A stretch of 64,000 nucleotides of DNA, taken from the NCBI GenBank assembly GCA_016715195.1, contig JADKBB010000001.1, forward strand, positions 124,001 through 188,000, in the 5' to 3' direction. A program made the translations under genes and the position numbers. Origin of the DNA: Candidatus Villigracilis proximus. Its GTDB lineage: Bacteria > Chloroflexota > Anaerolineae > Anaerolineales > Villigracilaceae. Shown here one piece after another: positions 62,850 to 64,000 of this stretch (positions are counted from its first letter, which is position 1; the number at the start of each line of letters is the position of its first letter). The notes beneath the pieces were generated by a model. It was given only the letters and a program-made list of their open reading frames with translations. It did not search any database and had not been told where the DNA came from.

Positions 62850-63356
62850 ATGCATTTTCCCACTGAAGGGGATATTATCCGCTTGACGCTGGAGGTGGAT
62901 GATTTCGGCAATATCACGCCGACTGCGCAATTTGAAGGCAATGTGGTGGTGGGGGAGACAATTCAGATCCCGGATTTATATGAAACACATAATGTCACAG
63001 CCGAGGCCAATTTGGATATGGCCGGTATGTTGATTCAACCAGCCGATGCCATTTACGAGCCGCTCAAACGTGGACAATCCGCCACATTTTTTTGGAGTAT
63101 CCGCCCGCAGGAGACGGGCATCTATCGCGGCACGGTTTGGCTGCACTTGAACTTTGAGGAAAAGTCAACGGGAGAACAAAGCCGAATTGCTGTATCAGCT
63201 CAAATCGTCGAGATCGAAGCGGTGGACTTCTTCGGGCTGTCGGTTAACCTGGCGCGCACATCCGGTGTGATCGGGGCCGTTGTGGGCGGCGTCATCGGAT
63301 TCCCGTTTATCGAAGACATCATCAAATTCCTGTTCAAGAGAAGAAAAAAACGCTAA
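62850..63356 (+). CDS. Beta-rich protein with C-terminal membrane anchor (5' part damaged)
   Basis: A 168-residue ORF with an Ig-like beta region (FFWSIRPQETGIYRGTVWLHL), a Gly-rich hydrophobic helix near the end (GVIGAVVGGVIGF) and a basic tail KRRKKR. The probable true start is ATG 62648, which overlaps the previous stop (ATGA) and begins MNKRF followed by a hydrophobic stretch in another frame. The region 62652-62849 carries several frame breaks. Function unknown. Confidence 0.6.
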   Translation: MHFPTEGDIIRLTLEVDDFGNITPTAQFEGNVVVGETIQIPDLYETHNVTAEANLDMAGMLIQPADAIYEPLKRGQSATFFWSIRPQETGIYRGTVWLHLNFEEKSTGEQSRIAVSAQIVEIEAVDFFGLSVNLARTSGVIGAVVGGVIGFPFIEDIIKFLFKRRKKR

Positions 63357-63443
63357 TTTTTTCTGTAAAAGAAGGCAGGGAAATATATGACGAATATCAC
63401 CCAAAAAATTGACATGCAATCATAGGGGCTGGTTTGTCCTATA

Positions 63444-63452
63444 TGGTACAAT
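63444..63452 (+). promoter_or_regulatory. Extended -10 promoter of nuoA
   Basis: TGGTACAAT is an extended -10 (TGn plus TACAAT) at the 3' side of the gap. A TTGACA at 63409-63414 lies too far upstream (32 nt) to pair with it. It is about 48 nt before the nuoA ATG. Confidence 0.5.
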
Positions 63453-63499
63453 TTTGCCTAATATGTTGGGTAATAAAGATTTCACGGCGGAGCATGTAA

Positions 63500-63853
63500 A
63501 TGAACGAATGGCTTTACGTTGGTTTATTTTTTATTGTTGGTTTGATTATTCCAGTGGGCGCCATCGGCGTTGCCTGGATTCTGGGTCCCAAGAAGCCCAA
63601 CCCCATTAAACAATCAACTTATGAATGCGGTATCGAACCAGTCGGTGAAGGCTGGGTGCAATTCAAGGCGCAGTATTATATTTTTGCGCTGGTCTTCCTC
63701 GTCTTCGATGTGGAAACCGTTTTTCTATTTCCCTGGGCCGTAAGACTCGGTCAATTGGGTATGTTTGCTGTTGTCGAAGGTATTGTATTCATTCTTATCC
63801 TTGTTGCTGGTCTCGTTTACACGTGGCGCAAAGGGATGTTGGAATGGGCATAG
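63500..63853 (+). CDS. nuoA: NADH-quinone oxidoreductase subunit A
   Basis: This 117-residue protein has three membrane helices and the family motif QSTYECGIEPVGEGWVQFK followed by YYIFALVFLVFDVETVFLFPWA. It is part of the membrane arm of complex I. The start follows GGAG (10 nt). A terminator hairpin lies right after it and another gene follows. Confidence 0.96.
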   Translation: MNEWLYVGLFFIVGLIIPVGAIGVAWILGPKKPNPIKQSTYECGIEPVGEGWVQFKAQYYIFALVFLVFDVETVFLFPWAVRLGQLGMFAVVEGIVFILILVAGLVYTWRKGMLEWA

Positions 63854-63870
63854 TTTTTGGTTAGAAAATA

Positions 63871-63908
63871 GAAAAGGCTGAACGGATTTTTCCTTTCAGC
63901 CTTTTCTT
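63871..63908 (+). terminator. Terminator after nuoA
   Basis: GAAAAGGCTGAA pairs perfectly with TTCAGCCTTTTC over a 12-nt loop, with T-rich 3' flank. It would limit read-through into the rest of the nuo operon. Confidence 0.8.
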
Positions 63909-63971
63909 TGTGTAAAAGGAAAATGCGCGCGCCAGGCCAAAAAATAGCGGCTGCGCAAATAGGAGCGATTT

Positions 63972-64000
63972 ATGAATTTTTGGAATGACCCTCTGAAAGT
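63972..64000 (+). CDS. Start of next gene (truncated by window)
   Basis: ATG 63972 follows AGGAGC at a good distance and reads MNFWNDPLK before the edge. Its place after nuoA suggests a complex I subunit, but nine codons cannot identify it. Confidence 0.5.

Noticed and set aside
63409..63452. TTGACA at 63409 as the -35 partner of TACAAT at 63447
   Set aside because: The spacing is 32 nt, far from 16-18; only the extended -10 is kept.

Overview
The window looks like one chromosomal contig from a member of the Chloroflexota, most likely class Anaerolineae. This is inferred from gene content, not from a marker phylogeny. The supporting signs are several lipoproteins with Thr/Pro-rich linkers after the lipobox, twin-arginine L,D-transpeptidases, a MoaD-like protein next to a tungsten-type aldehyde:ferredoxin oxidoreductase, a cyclase/STAND/TPR giant regulator, and a TPR-rich lytic transglycosylase lipoprotein. 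There is no rRNA, CRISPR array, prophage or transposase. The content is core and metabolic, with repeats in the gaps.

Layout. 0-8 kb: a cut-off membrane sensor-like gene, a GH13 enzyme with a histone-like lysine tail, a DUF2177 membrane protein, a promoter/mini-ORF/terminator leader before a small SWIM zinc-finger protein, an L,D-transpeptidase, an orphan adenine methyltransferase and a response regulator with a degenerate receiver. 8-16 kb: initiator tRNA, SmpB, an MFS transporter, hypotheticals, a class V aminotransferase, an NBR1-like lipoprotein and a CAP/LysM protein. 16-26 kb: patatin, esterase, a second L,D-transpeptidase, CcdA, glutaredoxin/DUF2085, the pgeF-yggS-yggT-yggU cluster and a lytic transglycosylase. 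26-31 kb: a PotD-like binding protein, then class II aldolase, mtnA, PfkB kinase and ahcY, which together look like a methylthioadenosine/SAH salvage set. 31-44 kb: rsmA, LCP protein, G5/3D lipoprotein, CDF-like transporter, SpoU methyltransferase, DUF1540, VKOR, moeA, a RelA/SpoT homologue, and a damaged stretch (cNMP remnant, YbaK, paired lipoproteins, racemase). 44-64 kb: MoaD and AOR, cyclase/ATPase/TPR regulator, YkgJ, a prenyltransferase-like protein, RecJ, a Rieske oxygenase, tryptophanase/tyrosine phenol-lyase, PAS-GGDEF, metallophosphoesterase, permease, choline-kinase-like and nucleotidyltransferase-like genes, and nuoA.

Three patterns cut across the genes. (1) At least eleven genes have a -10 hexamer only 6-7 nt before the start codon, which predicts leaderless mRNAs. 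(2) Many gaps hold short repeats with an exact 7-nt period but unrelated sequences; one heptameric palindrome lies inside recJ and two related copies flank the GGDEF gene. A second family (CACGAAG/CTTTGTGG-like) recurs in about ten gaps. (3) More than twenty single-base frameshifts, many of them at short homopolymers, split otherwise well-conserved reading frames. They cluster at 38-43 kb, 51-52 kb and 61-63 kb, and are most simply read as long-read assembly errors. Affected genes are annotated over their full reconstructed span.
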